A stretch of DNA of 64,000 nt. Origin: Neptunicella sp048268085. GTDB lineage: Bacteria > Pseudomonadota > Gammaproteobacteria > Enterobacterales > Alteromonadaceae. The translations under genes were made by a program, and so were the position numbers. Within the stretch, counting starts at the first letter, position 1, and every line of letters starts with the position of its first letter. Positions 45,321-54,394 of the stretch are shown in pieces. The stretch is taken from contig NZ_JBLWWF010000013.1 in assembly GCF_048268085.1 (NCBI RefSeq), positions 66,016 through 130,015 of the forward strand. The letters are read 5' to 3'. The notes under the pieces are model-generated. The model saw nothing but the letters and a program-made list of their open reading frames with translations, did no database searches and had not been told where the DNA came from.

Positions 45321-45872
45321 ATGAGTGCCACTCATTTTTTAATTGATACCATCTTTAATTTGTATTTAATGGTTGTGCTGTTGCGCGTTTGGCTACAATT
45401 GGCACGGGCAGATTTTTATAATCCCTTTAGCCAGTTTGTGGTCAAGGCGACCCATCCGTTAATTGGTCCAATGCGGAAAATACTCCCCTCATTAGGCAAT
45501 ATCGATACCGCCTCTATTGTGCTGGCGTTAGTGGTATCAGGATTAAAAATCACCTTAATTGAACTGGTGGCGGGTGCGGGTGCGATTAACCTTATCGGGA
45601 TTGCCATTGGCGCAGTAATAGTTACGCTGCAACAAGCTTTTCAACTGGTATTTTATATTGTGATTATCCGTGCAATTCTGAGTTGGGTCAGCCAAGGTTA
45701 TAATCCGTTCGAGGCCTTATTAAGCCAACTTACCGAACCGATGTTAGCTCCGATAAGAAGAATTATTCCTCCAATTGGAGGTTTGGATCTATCGGTATTA
45801 TTTTTAATCATTGCCCTGCAATTTATCCAAATCCTCATGGGCGATCTGTTTGCTAGCATACTACGCTTATAA
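45321..45872 (+). CDS. yggT: YggT family membrane protein
   Basis: 183 residues with four hydrophobic segments in two repeats: LLRVWLQLARADFYNPFSQFVVKATHPLIGPMRKILP, and later IIRAILSWVSQGYNPFEALLSQLTEPMLAPIRRIIPPIGGLDLS. This duplicated NPF..P pattern is the YGGT domain. Linked to osmotic tolerance or cell-division-related membrane functions in other bacteria; the molecular role is unclear. Third gene of the yggS-proC-yggT operon. Confidence 0.94.
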   Translation: MSATHFLIDTIFNLYLMVVLLRVWLQLARADFYNPFSQFVVKATHPLIGPMRKILPSLGNIDTASIVLALVVSGLKITLIELVAGAGAINLIGIAIGAVIVTLQQAFQLVFYIVIIRAILSWVSQGYNPFEALLSQLTEPMLAPIRRIIPPIGGLDLSVLFLIIALQFIQILMGDLFASILRL

Positions 45873-45899
45873 TGATTCCAGACTGACAGGAGCCCCGTT

Positions 45900-46325
45900 A
45901 TGACAAGAGGCATTAAATCACTTCTAACATTGCTATTGCTGGCTTGCTCTGTTGTTCATGCAGAACAGTTTAAAACCTTGGATAACTGGGATGTGCACTA
46001 TATTGTGCTGCCCAGTACCTTTATTACACCTGAAATATCCAAAGCCTATGGTTTACAACGCAGTAAATATCAATCTCTGGTTAATATTTCGGTATTAGAC
46101 AGCCAAACCAAGGAAGCTCAATCGGTGGTGATTACCGGTACCGCCAAAAATTTACTGGGGCAAGTTCGCCAACTGGACTTTCAGGAAGTCAAAGAGCAAC
46201 AAGCAATTTACTATCTGGCGCAGTTCACCCTTGATAACGATGAACTGTGGCGTTTTGAAATTACGATTCGTCACGGCAATGACAGCCAGACCCTCGCCTT
46301 TAAACAGAAGCTTTATGTAGAATAA
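45900..46325 (+). CDS. Exported DUF4426 protein
   Basis: 141 residues. A signal peptide (LLTLLLLACSVVHA) precedes a single domain beginning FKTLDNWDVHYIVLPSTFITPEISKAYGL, characteristic of DUF4426, a gammaproteobacterial periplasmic family usually placed after yggT. Function unknown. GGAGCCCC precedes the ATG. Short intergenic distance suggests it ends this operon. Confidence 0.88.
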   Translation: MTRGIKSLLTLLLLACSVVHAEQFKTLDNWDVHYIVLPSTFITPEISKAYGLQRSKYQSLVNISVLDSQTKEAQSVVITGTAKNLLGQVRQLDFQEVKEQQAIYYLAQFTLDNDELWRFEITIRHGNDSQTLAFKQKLYVE

Positions 46326-46332
46326 AGTAGGT

Positions 46333-46358
46333 TTCCCCTGAACAACTGTGCAGGGGAA
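46333..46358. terminator. Convergent-gene hairpin after the DUF4426 gene
   Basis: An 8-bp perfect stem (TTCCCCTG/CAGGGGAA) with a 10-base loop lies between the convergent DUF4426 and yaaA genes. No clear T run on either strand, so a weak bidirectional terminator at most. Confidence 0.45.
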
Positions 46359-46367
46359 GCAAATCAA

Positions 46368-47144
46368 TCAGGCCTGTTCTTTACGACAAAAAACCAGTTC
46401 CGTGGCAGATGATTGCTGATCGTTATATGTATAACCTTGCGCATCAAATTCCTTTAATTCACTTACCTGGGTAAGTTTATTCTGAATAATGTAACGCGCC
46501 ATCATACCTCGGGCTTTTTTGGCGTAAAAACTAATGACTTTGTATTGCCCGTTTTTCTGATCTTTAAACACAGGGGTGATAATTCGACCTTGTAACTGGT
46601 CTTTTTTTACTGATTTAAAATATTCGTTCGATGCCAAGTTAACCAATACATCAGAATGTTGCTGCTTGAGTACCTCATTCAGTTTTTCGGTGATTCTCGT
46701 TCCCCAAAACTGATAAAGATCTTTACCGCGACGAGTCGTGAGCTTTTTGCCCATTTCCAATCGATAGGGTTGCATCAAATCCAGTGGTTTTAATAGTCCA
46801 TATAAACCGGACAAAATACGCAGATGTTGCTGGGCAAAGTCAAAATCTGCTTCACTAAAGCTACTGGCCTCTAATCCGGCATATACGTCACCATTAAAAG
46901 CCAATACGGCCTGTTTGGCATTATCTGGGGTAAAAGGTTGCTGCCATGACCCAAAGCGGGCAGCGTTTAAGCTAGCCAGCTTGTCACTGATACTCATCAT
47001 ACTGGCAATCTCTTGAACTGACAGTTTTTTACATTTATCAATGAGTATTTGTGACTGTTCCAGCATGTCAGGCTGGGTATAGTTATCGGTAGTAGGTGGA
47101 GATTCATAGTCTAGATTTTTGGCAGGTGATACCACAACAAGCAT
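46368..47144 (-). CDS. yaaA: YaaA, peroxide-stress DNA-binding/iron-limiting protein
   Basis: 258 residues. MLVVVSPAKNLDYESPP, LNAARFGSWQQPFTPDNAKQAVLAFNGDVY, LRILSGLYGLLKPLDLMQPYRLEMG and the ending (FYAKKARGMMARYI) are the UPF0246/YaaA signatures. In E. coli it lowers free iron during H2O2 stress and is OxyR-controlled. Single gene; no OxyR site was identified by eye. Confidence 0.95.
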   Translation of the reverse strand: MLVVVSPAKNLDYESPPTTDNYTQPDMLEQSQILIDKCKKLSVQEIASMMSISDKLASLNAARFGSWQQPFTPDNAKQAVLAFNGDVYAGLEASSFSEADFDFAQQHLRILSGLYGLLKPLDLMQPYRLEMGKKLTTRRGKDLYQFWGTRITEKLNEVLKQQHSDVLVNLASNEYFKSVKKDQLQGRIITPVFKDQKNGQYKVISFYAKKARGMMARYIIQNKLTQVSELKEFDAQGYTYNDQQSSATELVFCRKEQA

Positions 47145-47230
47145 GTATGTGACCTTTATTAGATGAGATTTAGGTTAAAGCCTGATCATACCAATCCACG
47201 CGTTGAATTAACACTGACACGGCCAATCCA

Positions 47231-47752
47231 CTAATGATGCTGACTGGCTTGTAACGCGCTTAGCCAGTGCTGATGAACGTTGTTGTCATAAGCGCACAAT
47301 ATCACTTTACGTATGCTGCTATGGCTAGCACAGGCTTCAGTAATGGCGTTAACCGCGATCTTGCATGCCTGATCTAACGGATAACCATAAACCCCACAAC
47401 TAATAGCGGGAAAAGCTAATGAACGGATGTGATGCTGTTCCGCCAGTGCAATACTATTACGATAGCAACTCGCCAAAAGTTCCGGTTCACCATGCTGTCC
47501 ATCCTGATAAACCGGCCCGACAGTATGGATAATATAACTCGCCGGTAATAAATAGCCTTTGGTTAACTTGGCCTGACCGGTTTCACAGCCGTTTAACTGC
47601 CGGCACTCGTCTAGCAATTGCGCACCGGCAGCGCTGTGAATAGCACCATCCACACCGCCGCCTCCCAATAAAGAGGTATTAGCAGCATTGACGATAGCAT
47701 CCACCTGAAGCTGACAAATATCACCCTGTAGTAAAGTCAGTTTGGCGCTCAT
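47231..47752 (-). CDS. ymdB: Macrodomain O-acetyl-ADP-ribose deacetylase
   Basis: 173 residues. LLQGDICQLQVDAIVNAANTSLLGGGGVDGAIHSAAG is the MacroD/YmdB ADP-ribose site with catalytic Asn and Asp, followed by YIIHTVGPVY and AFPAISCGVYGYP. It removes acetyl or ADP-ribose groups and in E. coli YmdB also modulates RNase III. Single gene, divergent from tal. Confidence 0.93.
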   Translation of the reverse strand: MSAKLTLLQGDICQLQVDAIVNAANTSLLGGGGVDGAIHSAAGAQLLDECRQLNGCETGQAKLTKGYLLPASYIIHTVGPVYQDGQHGEPELLASCYRNSIALAEQHHIRSLAFPAISCGVYGYPLDQACKIAVNAITEACASHSSIRKVILCAYDNNVHQHWLSALQASQHH

Positions 47753-47897
47753 AAAATTTCCTGTTATGTCTTATAGATAACTAGTTCTGTGCTACATGAA
47801 CGAATTTAGTAATAATATAGAGATGAATCAGCATGGTGACTGTTATCAAAGTACGATAAATTACCCCAATGTTTTCAACATTAATAGGAACAAATCA

Positions 47898-48851
47898 ATG
47901 GCAAACCAATTAGAGAGTTTAAAAGCCCTCACGACTGTTGTAGCAGATACCGGTGATATTGAAGCAATCAAGAAATACCAACCCGTCGATGCGACCACCA
48001 ATCCATCTCTTTTACTTAAAGCCTCCGAAATGGAGCAATATCAACCGCTAATTGACCAAGCCGTAGCATGGGCAAAAGAACAATCCAGCGATCCCGAACA
48101 GCAATTAATTGATGCAGGTGACAAACTGGCCGTGGCAATTGGTGCCGAGATAGTCAAAATTGTCCCAGGACGCATTTCTACTGAAGTGGATGCCCGTTTA
48201 TCTTTTGACACCGAAGCGACCATTAAAAAAGCCCACCGCTTGATTGAGTTATATCAACAAGCGGGTGTGAGTAAAGACCGCATCCTGATTAAAATTGCCT
48301 CGACTTGGGAAGGCATTAAAGCCGCTGAAGTGCTGGAAAAAGAAGGAATTAACTGTAACCTGACGTTGTTATTCGGTTTCGCTCAGGCCGTTGCCTGTGC
48401 TGAAGCGGGTGCTTATCTGATTTCTCCTTTTGTGGGCCGTATTCTGGATTGGTACAAAGCCAGTACCGGTAAAACCGATTACACTGCCAGCGATGATCCG
48501 GGCGTCATTTCAGTAACTGAAATTTATCAATATTATAAAGATCATGGCTATGACACGGTGGTCATGGGCGCAAGCTTCCGTAATACCGGGGAAATCATTG
48601 AACTTGCCGGGTGTGATCGTTTAACTATCGGCCCAAGCCTACTGGAAGAGCTGGCCAACAGCGACGCTCCAGTGGTAGCCAAACTGGTTGACAAAGGTGC
48701 CACTAAAACTCCTGGTGCAAAATTAACCGAGCAAGCATTCCGCTGGCAGATGAACGAAGACGCGATGGCGACCGAAAAATTATCTGAAGGGATCCGTAAT
48801 TTCGCTGCCGATCAGGTAAAACTGGAAACTCGGTTAAAAAACCTGCTGTAA
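47898..48851 (+). CDS. tal: Transaldolase
   Basis: 317 residues from the ATG at 47898 (AATAGGAACA before it), the exact length of E. coli TalB; an open upstream extension has no support. VDATTNPSLLLKA, RISTEVDARLSFD, RILIKIASTWEGIKAAEVLE (Schiff-base Lys) and TLLFGFAQAVACAEAGA are the class signatures. It exchanges dihydroxyacetone between sugar phosphates in the pentose phosphate pathway. Followed by pgi, a metabolic partner. Confidence 0.96.
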   Translation: MANQLESLKALTTVVADTGDIEAIKKYQPVDATTNPSLLLKASEMEQYQPLIDQAVAWAKEQSSDPEQQLIDAGDKLAVAIGAEIVKIVPGRISTEVDARLSFDTEATIKKAHRLIELYQQAGVSKDRILIKIASTWEGIKAAEVLEKEGINCNLTLLFGFAQAVACAEAGAYLISPFVGRILDWYKASTGKTDYTASDDPGVISVTEIYQYYKDHGYDTVVMGASFRNTGEIIELAGCDRLTIGPSLLEELANSDAPVVAKLVDKGATKTPGAKLTEQAFRWQMNEDAMATEKLSEGIRNFAADQVKLETRLKNLL

Positions 48852-48868
48852 TTGACCATTAATATAAA

Positions 48869-48928
48869 GGATTGTTCACCTTCATGATTCTCTATTTGTG
48901 AGAGATGCAAATGAAGCGTCAACAATCC
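48869..48928. repeat. Extended interrupted hairpin between tal and pgi
   Basis: Nested complementary arms: GGATTGTT (48869-48876) with AACAATCC (48921-48928), CTTCAT (48880-48885) with ATGAAG (48911-48916), and TCTC with GAGA inside. It may terminate or protect the tal mRNA 3' end. Confidence 0.5.
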
Positions 48929-48949
48929 GATATAATTTGATAAAATATA

Positions 48950-48970
48950 GGGCATAGCATTGCCCTTTTT
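48950..48970 (+). terminator. Short hairpin with T run just upstream of pgi
   Basis: GGGCA/TGCCC with a 6-base loop and TTTTT lies 23 bases before the pgi ATG. TATAAT at 48931-48936 could be the pgi -10, which would put this hairpin at the very start of the pgi leader. It may instead be the tal terminator. Confidence 0.45.
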
Positions 48971-48993
48971 AATTTCTAATTCAGGAACTCACT

Positions 48994-50625
48994 ATGACAT
49001 TACTTTCTGCTACACCAGCTTGGCACAATTTACAGAAGCTGGCTGATTCCCTTCAATCTCAACATATGCGTGACTGGTTCGCAGCCGATCCGAAGCGGGC
49101 AGAAAAGTTCAGTATTGAAAGTTGTGGTATTTTTCTGGATTACTCTAAAAACCGGATTAATGATGCGGTTTTACAAGGTTTGTTTGATTTAGCCAAACAA
49201 CAAAATGTTGAAGCCAAGCGCGATGCCATGTTTGCCGGTGAGATTATCAACGCCACCGAACAACGAGCGGTACTGCATACGGCATTACGTAACTTTTCTG
49301 ACCAGCCTGTATTAGTAGATGGTAAAGACGTGATGCCTGAAGTGCGTGATTGCCAACAAAAAATGCAACAACTGGTAAGTAAAATCCACTCTGGTGAACA
49401 CAAAGGTTATACCGGCAAGTCAATTACCGATGTCGTTGCCATTGGTATCGGTGGTTCATTTTTAGGCCCTAAAATCATGTCAGAGGCGTTAAAACCTTAT
49501 TGGCATAAAGGTCTTAAAGTGCATTTTGTGGCGAACGTAGATGGTTGTCATATTGCCGATGTATTGGCAGAGCGCGATCATGAACAAACCTTAGTGCTAA
49601 TGTCATCCAAATCCTTTACCACTCAGGAGACCTTGCAAAATACGCTCACGGCTAAAGACTGGTTCCTGAATCAAGGGGGGTCACAACAGGATATTGCGCT
49701 GCACTTTATGGCGGTGTCTTCCAATATTAAAGCCGCAACTGAGTTTGGGATTGCGGAGGATAATATTTTCCCAATGTGGGATTGGGTAGGTGGCCGTTAC
49801 TCTTTATGGTCCGCGATAGGTTTACCTATTGCATTAGCATTGGGCTATGACAACTATCAAGCCATGCTAAAAGGCGCCTTTGCCATGGATGAGCATTTTA
49901 AAACCGCCCCACTGGAACAAAATTTGCCGGTTATTATGGGATTATTAGGCAGTTGGTATATCAACTTTTTTGGCGCGCAAAGCCACGTATTGTTGCCTTA
50001 TTACCATTATATGCGCGGGTTCCCCGCCTATATTCAACAATTGGATATGGAAAGTAACGGTAAATCGGTAACCACTGATAATGACGTGACCGATTATGCT
50101 ACCGGCCCGGTCATTTGGGGCAGTGAAGGCACCAACGGTCAACATTCTTTCCATCAGTTAATTCACCAGGGCCAGGTATTGATTCCAGCTGACTTTATGC
50201 TGCCATTAAATGTGCCTAACTCTGCCGACCCACATCACGCCATGCTGGCATCAAACTGTTTTGCCCAGTCACAAGCCTTAATGCAAGGCAAAACCTTAGA
50301 GCAAGCTCAGCAAGAGTTGCAAGCGAGCGGAAAGTCTGACGACGGACTCGCGCAGCATAAAGCTATGCCAGGCAATAAACCCAGTAATACTTTGTTATTT
50401 GATCAACTTGACCCACATACTCTCGGTGCATTAGTCGCCTTATATGAACACAAAGTATTTGTTCAAGGTGCCATTTGGGGTATTAACTCATTTGATCAAT
50501 GGGGTGTTGAGCTAGGTAAAGTGATGGGAAATCAAATATTAGATAAGCTACAAGATAAAAATCAAGCATGTGATTTTGATAGCTCAACCAATCATTTAGT
50601 CGAGCGTTTTAGACGAGCCAACTAA
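48994..50625 (+). CDS. pgi: Glucose-6-phosphate isomerase
   Basis: 543 residues (E. coli 549). VVAIGIGGSFLGPKIMSEAL, VHFVANVDGCHIADVL, VLMSSKSFTTQETLQN, the first PGI signature region NIFPMWDWVGGRYSLWSAIG and the second GSEGTNGQHSFHQLIHQG are intact. It interconverts glucose-6-P and fructose-6-P. AGGAACTCACT precedes the ATG. Confidence 0.97.
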   Translation: MTLLSATPAWHNLQKLADSLQSQHMRDWFAADPKRAEKFSIESCGIFLDYSKNRINDAVLQGLFDLAKQQNVEAKRDAMFAGEIINATEQRAVLHTALRNFSDQPVLVDGKDVMPEVRDCQQKMQQLVSKIHSGEHKGYTGKSITDVVAIGIGGSFLGPKIMSEALKPYWHKGLKVHFVANVDGCHIADVLAERDHEQTLVLMSSKSFTTQETLQNTLTAKDWFLNQGGSQQDIALHFMAVSSNIKAATEFGIAEDNIFPMWDWVGGRYSLWSAIGLPIALALGYDNYQAMLKGAFAMDEHFKTAPLEQNLPVIMGLLGSWYINFFGAQSHVLLPYYHYMRGFPAYIQQLDMESNGKSVTTDNDVTDYATGPVIWGSEGTNGQHSFHQLIHQGQVLIPADFMLPLNVPNSADPHHAMLASNCFAQSQALMQGKTLEQAQQELQASGKSDDGLAQHKAMPGNKPSNTLLFDQLDPHTLGALVALYEHKVFVQGAIWGINSFDQWGVELGKVMGNQILDKLQDKNQACDFDSSTNHLVERFRRAN

Positions 50626-50627
50626 CA

Positions 50628-52001
50628 TCATTGGACGACGATGAGCGGCAAGGTCAGTGTGATCACTGTACCTTGCTGTAATTCCGATTCAACCTCAATA
50701 TCTCCCTGTAAACGATTTTTAACCAAATTAAAAATAATCGACAAACCTAAACCACTGCCACCTAAACCTCTATTGGTGGTGAAGAAAGGCTCAAAAATTT
50801 GCGATAAGGTTTCACGGTCCATACCACAACCATTATCTGCAAACCGGATTGCTACTTTTTCATCCTGATAGTCTAGAGACAGCGTGATTTTATTGCCGTT
50901 ATTATGCTCAAACGCATGAATACAGGCGTTATTCACCAAGTTTGTCATAATTTGTGCGATTGCGCCGGGATAAGACCGCATCGCAATGCTCTCTCCCGGC
51001 AAAAAGTCCATCTGAACCGAATGAGGCTTTAAAATAGGATTTAAGCTACTTAATACCACTTCAATATAAGAACGTAATTCAAATTCCACTATTTCGACCA
51101 CATTCTGATCCACCGCGGTCTGTTTAAAGTTATGGATCAACGATGCTGCACGATGAATATTGTTATGAATCAACTCCATCGATTCGGCTAATTCATCCAA
51201 ACGTTTCGACATTTTCGTTTTGGTTAGAGTATTTTGCTCAAATTCAGAACGTAATTTTGCTAATACATACTGGCTATGACTATTACCGGTAACGGCTATA
51301 CCGATGGGGGTATTCACTTCATGGGAGATCCCCGCCACTAATCGTCCCAAGGCAGCCATTTTTTCACTCTCAATCAAGTTCTGCTGCATGGCTTTGAGTT
51401 CATCCAGTGAGTTAGTCAGGCGTTCAGTACGTTGACTCACCTTTCGTTCCAACTCCTGATTACTTTTACGTAATTTTCGCTCGTATTGGTTACGTTCATG
51501 AGCGCTGATAGCGCGGCCGAACAAATCGGCAACACTGGCACAAAAATGTTGCTCATCCTCATCCCAGTGTTTGGCTGGACCAATATTTTCTGCACACAAA
51601 ATACCAATCATCTCACCACGGTGCCGAATAGGACAATCCAACATTGAACTAATATTTAAGGGTTTAAGATAAGACTCGGCAAATTCAATTGTGTGCGGAT
51701 TAGTCTGGGCGTCGTTAGCCACAATCTTGCGATCCGTATCAAGCGCGGAAAAATATAAAGGGTAATCGATCCGTTTGAGTAACAGACCTTCTTGTTTTAA
51801 ATCATGGTGGGTATCAATCAATAAGCGACATTGAATCGCGTCCAGTTCTTTATTGAACAACCAAATACCTGCTCGTTTTATCTTTAATCCTGCCATTGTT
51901 GACGCAACAATTAAGTCAGCAGCGGCGTCCAGATCACCGGCATCAATCAATGAAGAACGGGACACATCTAATAAAATATCTTCTAATTCATGCCTCATCA
52001 C
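50628..52001 (-). CDS. Cytoplasmic GAF-domain sensor histidine kinase
   Basis: 457 residues. GAF domain at about 25-165 (GIWLFNKELDAIQCRLL, SSMLDCPIRHRGEMIGILCAEN), then a coiled coil (RNQYERKLRKSNQELERKVSQR). A HisKA-like dimerisation helix follows with phospho-acceptor H227 (LVAGISHEVNTPIGIAV), and an ATPase domain with N box (LVNNACIHAF), DNGCGM (G1) and GGSGLGLSI (G2). No membrane helix, so it senses a cytoplasmic signal. No response regulator is adjacent; its partner is unknown. Convergent with pgi, two bases apart. Confidence 0.9.
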   Translation of the reverse strand: MMRHELEDILLDVSRSSLIDAGDLDAAADLIVASTMAGLKIKRAGIWLFNKELDAIQCRLLIDTHHDLKQEGLLLKRIDYPLYFSALDTDRKIVANDAQTNPHTIEFAESYLKPLNISSMLDCPIRHRGEMIGILCAENIGPAKHWDEDEQHFCASVADLFGRAISAHERNQYERKLRKSNQELERKVSQRTERLTNSLDELKAMQQNLIESEKMAALGRLVAGISHEVNTPIGIAVTGNSHSQYVLAKLRSEFEQNTLTKTKMSKRLDELAESMELIHNNIHRAASLIHNFKQTAVDQNVVEIVEFELRSYIEVVLSSLNPILKPHSVQMDFLPGESIAMRSYPGAIAQIMTNLVNNACIHAFEHNNGNKITLSLDYQDEKVAIRFADNGCGMDRETLSQIFEPFFTTNRGLGGSGLGLSIIFNLVKNRLQGDIEVESELQQGTVITLTLPLIVVQ

Positions 52002-52216
52002 CCTTCCCTATAACTTGTCCTTGTTAGGCTAATATACAGACTTTAAGCTAAGTTTTATAAATATCAATTACTTATAACTTGGCCATATTGACCATAGTAA
52101 GAATAGCAACTCTCATAAAAACGTCATACTCCGTTAATATTATGTAAATAAAACTATTTTACTTTAGGCCTTCCTATGGTATACCAATATAGCAGTTTCA
52201 TCTGAAGGAGATCAGT

Positions 52217-52393
52217 GTGGATAAGTCAAGTTTAATGTCAATGTTAGACCTGGAAACTCGCTCAGCGAAAACCAAAAAGAAAAAGCGCAAATGGAGAGAA
52301 ATTGAAGCAATACATGATCAGTATCGTTTAAGAAAAGAACTAGAAGAAATTGATTCACTGAACGAACTGGATACATTGGAAATGTCGATGTAA
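52217..52393 (+). CDS. DUF3545 small protein
   Basis: 58 residues from a GTG at 52217 with AAGGAG seven bases before. MDKSSLMSMLDLE, the basic TKKKKRKWREIEAI and RLRKELEEID match the DUF3545 family, small charged proteins common in Alteromonadales, Vibrionales and relatives. Predicted helical with a very basic middle, consistent with RNA or ribosome contact, but no function is known. A strong terminator follows it. Confidence 0.85.
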   Translation: MDKSSLMSMLDLETRSAKTKKKKRKWREIEAIHDQYRLRKELEEIDSLNELDTLEMSM

Positions 52394-52399
52394 ACACCA

Positions 52400-52428
52400 A
52401 GCCCCGCATAGTATGCGGGGCTTTTTTG
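52400..52428 (+). terminator. Rho-independent terminator of the DUF3545 gene
   Basis: A 10-bp perfect stem (AGCCCCGCAT/ATGCGGGGCT) with a 3-base loop and six T. Confidence 0.9.
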
Positions 52429-52445
52429 TATATATCCACTGGATA

Positions 52446-53105
52446 TTACAAACGCCAGTTAATCGGCTGTTTGCCCTGCTCGGCTAATAATTTGTTAGCT
52501 TGGGAGAAGTGTTTACAACCAAAAAATCCGCGATACGCAGATAATGGTGATGGATGAGGGCCGGCTAATACATGATGCCGCTGCTTATCAATAATACGCC
52601 CTTTCTTTTGGGCATGGCTTCCCCATAGCATAAATACCAAGCCTTCAGTGTGCTGATTAAGTTGTTCTATGACCTTATCAGTAAATCGTTCCCAACCGAT
52701 TTTGCTATGGGAATGAGCTTGACCCCGCTCGACAGTGAGCACCGTATTAAGCAGTAATACACCTTGCTCAGCCCAAGACTGTAAATAGCCATGAGAGGGT
52801 ATTTGAAAACCTTCAATATCCGTTGCCAGCTCTTTGTACATATTTTGCAAAGAAGGGGGAGCAGGTATATCGGGTTTGACTGAAAAACATAAACCATGCG
52901 CCTGGCCTGGCCCATGATAAGGATCCTGCCCTAAGATCACGACTTTTACCTTATCTAAGGGCGTTAATTTAAAAGCATTAAACACGTCTGCAGCCGGGGG
53001 GTAAACTTCAACTCCCTCAGCGCGACGTTGCTGCACAAAAGCCATGATCTGCTGAAAATAATCTTGCTGTTTTTCACTTCCCAGCAGTTCACTCCAGTCC
53101 ATCAT
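52446..53105 (-). CDS. ung: Uracil-DNA glycosylase
   Basis: 219 residues. VVILGQDPYHGPGQAHGLCFSV holds the catalytic GQDPYH; LLLNTVLTVERGQAHSH, VFMLWGSHAQKKG and GPHPSPLSAYRGFFGCKHFSQAN (HPSPLSxxR loop) are the other UNG signatures. It excises uracil from DNA to start base-excision repair. The ATG overlaps the thrC stop by 4 bases, so it may be read from the end of the thr transcript. Confidence 0.97.
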   Translation of the reverse strand: MMDWSELLGSEKQQDYFQQIMAFVQQRRAEGVEVYPPAADVFNAFKLTPLDKVKVVILGQDPYHGPGQAHGLCFSVKPDIPAPPSLQNMYKELATDIEGFQIPSHGYLQSWAEQGVLLLNTVLTVERGQAHSHSKIGWERFTDKVIEQLNQHTEGLVFMLWGSHAQKKGRIIDKQRHHVLAGPHPSPLSAYRGFFGCKHFSQANKLLAEQGKQPINWRL

Positions 53106-54394
53106 GATTGAATATTCAACTCACGATACAAATAGTCTTTAAGTAAACCAAAGTCATTATCCAACTCAACGGATAAAATTTCTTTACCCGCGCACTCCGC
53201 CAATTCTGGAGGTAAGCTGATTGGTTGACCTAATACATTTTCAACGCTTTCTTTGAATTTGGCAGGATGAGCCGTCCCCAGGAAAATCCCTGTTTGCCCT
53301 TCGGTTAACTGCTTAGTTAACGCTCGGTAAGCCACTGCTGCATGTGGTTCACTGACATAACCTAGTTGAGCAAGCTGCTTCATGGCCAGCTGGGTATAAT
53401 CTTCATCAACCGCCTGGCCACTTAATACATCTTTATCCAAATAATTAAATTCAAACAAGGCTTCAATACGCGGCCAATTATTAGGTTGACTCACATCCAT
53501 TGCATTAGACATGGTCGCCACGGTAGGTTCGGGAGCCCATTCGCCTGTTTTCAAATAACGGGGAACCGTATCGTTGCTATTGGTCGCGGCAACAAAATGT
53601 TTGATCGGTAATCCCATAGTTTTAGCTAACATGGCCGCGGTTAAGTTACCAAAGTTACCGCTAGGAATAGAAAGAACCACATCGTTACGTTTATCTTTAG
53701 GGATCTGCGCAAAGGCTTCAAAGTAATAACAAATTTGCGCTAATAAACGACTGATATTAATTGAATTCGCCGAGTTAAGATGAATATCATCACGCACTTT
53801 TTGATTATCAAAAGCCGATTTAACTAATTGTTGGCAATCATCAAAATCTCCATTGATCGCCACGGTACGTATATTGTCACCCAAAGTGGCAAACATTTTT
53901 TCCTGTAACAGGCTGATTTTACCTTTTGGATACAGAATAACTACCCGGATATTCGCTAGCCCATGAAATGCGTGAGCAACCGCAGCGCCGGTATCACCTG
54001 ATGTAGCTGTTAAAATAGTAATGGGTCGGTCACCAGCAATTTTAGCTAAGCATTGGGCCATAAAGCGGCCACCAAAATCTTTAAACGCTAACGTTGGGCC
54101 ATGGAATAATTCCAGACAAAAAACATTATCGTCAACCGCAACTAAAGGAGCGCCAAAACTAAATGCGGTACTAACAATCTCACTCATTTCTGCTGGTGTT
54201 AGTTCATCGCCAATCAAGCGACTTAAAATAGTACTACTACGAGTTACAAGATCTTGTTCCAGCAAAGCGTCTATATCATCAAATTTCGGTATCTCAGCTG
54301 GAAAAAACAAGCCCTGATTATTACCCAAACCTTTTTGCAAGGCCTCTGAAAAACTTACTCGTTGGTTAGTGTCTTTTAAATTAAACAGTTCCAA
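53102..54394 (-). CDS. thrC: Threonine synthase
   Basis: 430 residues if it starts at the TTG at 54394, which gives MELFNLKDTNQRVSF, aligning with the E. coli start MKLYNLKDHNEQVSF; AAGG lies 8 bases before. A GTG 15 bases upstream (54409) is an alternative. FHGPTLAFKDFGGRFMAQ contains the PLP-binding Lys, and TATSGDTGAAVAHAF is the phosphate-binding loop. It converts O-phosphohomoserine to threonine. The start lies inside the thrB end, so translation is coupled. Confidence 0.95.
   Translation of the reverse strand: MELFNLKDTNQRVSFSEALQKGLGNNQGLFFPAEIPKFDDIDALLEQDLVTRSSTILSRLIGDELTPAEMSEIVSTAFSFGAPLVAVDDNVFCLELFHGPTLAFKDFGGRFMAQCLAKIAGDRPITILTATSGDTGAAVAHAFHGLANIRVVILYPKGKISLLQEKMFATLGDNIRTVAINGDFDDCQQLVKSAFDNQKVRDDIHLNSANSINISRLLAQICYYFEAFAQIPKDKRNDVVLSIPSGNFGNLTAAMLAKTMGLPIKHFVAATNSNDTVPRYLKTGEWAPEPTVATMSNAMDVSQPNNWPRIEALFEFNYLDKDVLSGQAVDEDYTQLAMKQLAQLGYVSEPHAAVAYRALTKQLTEGQTGIFLGTAHPAKFKESVENVLGQPISLPPELAECAGKEILSVELDNDFGLLKDYLYRELNIQS

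Noticed and set aside
52212..52439. Minus-strand frame of 75 codons opposite the DUF3545 gene
   Set aside because: Shadow of a well-supported small gene and its terminator.
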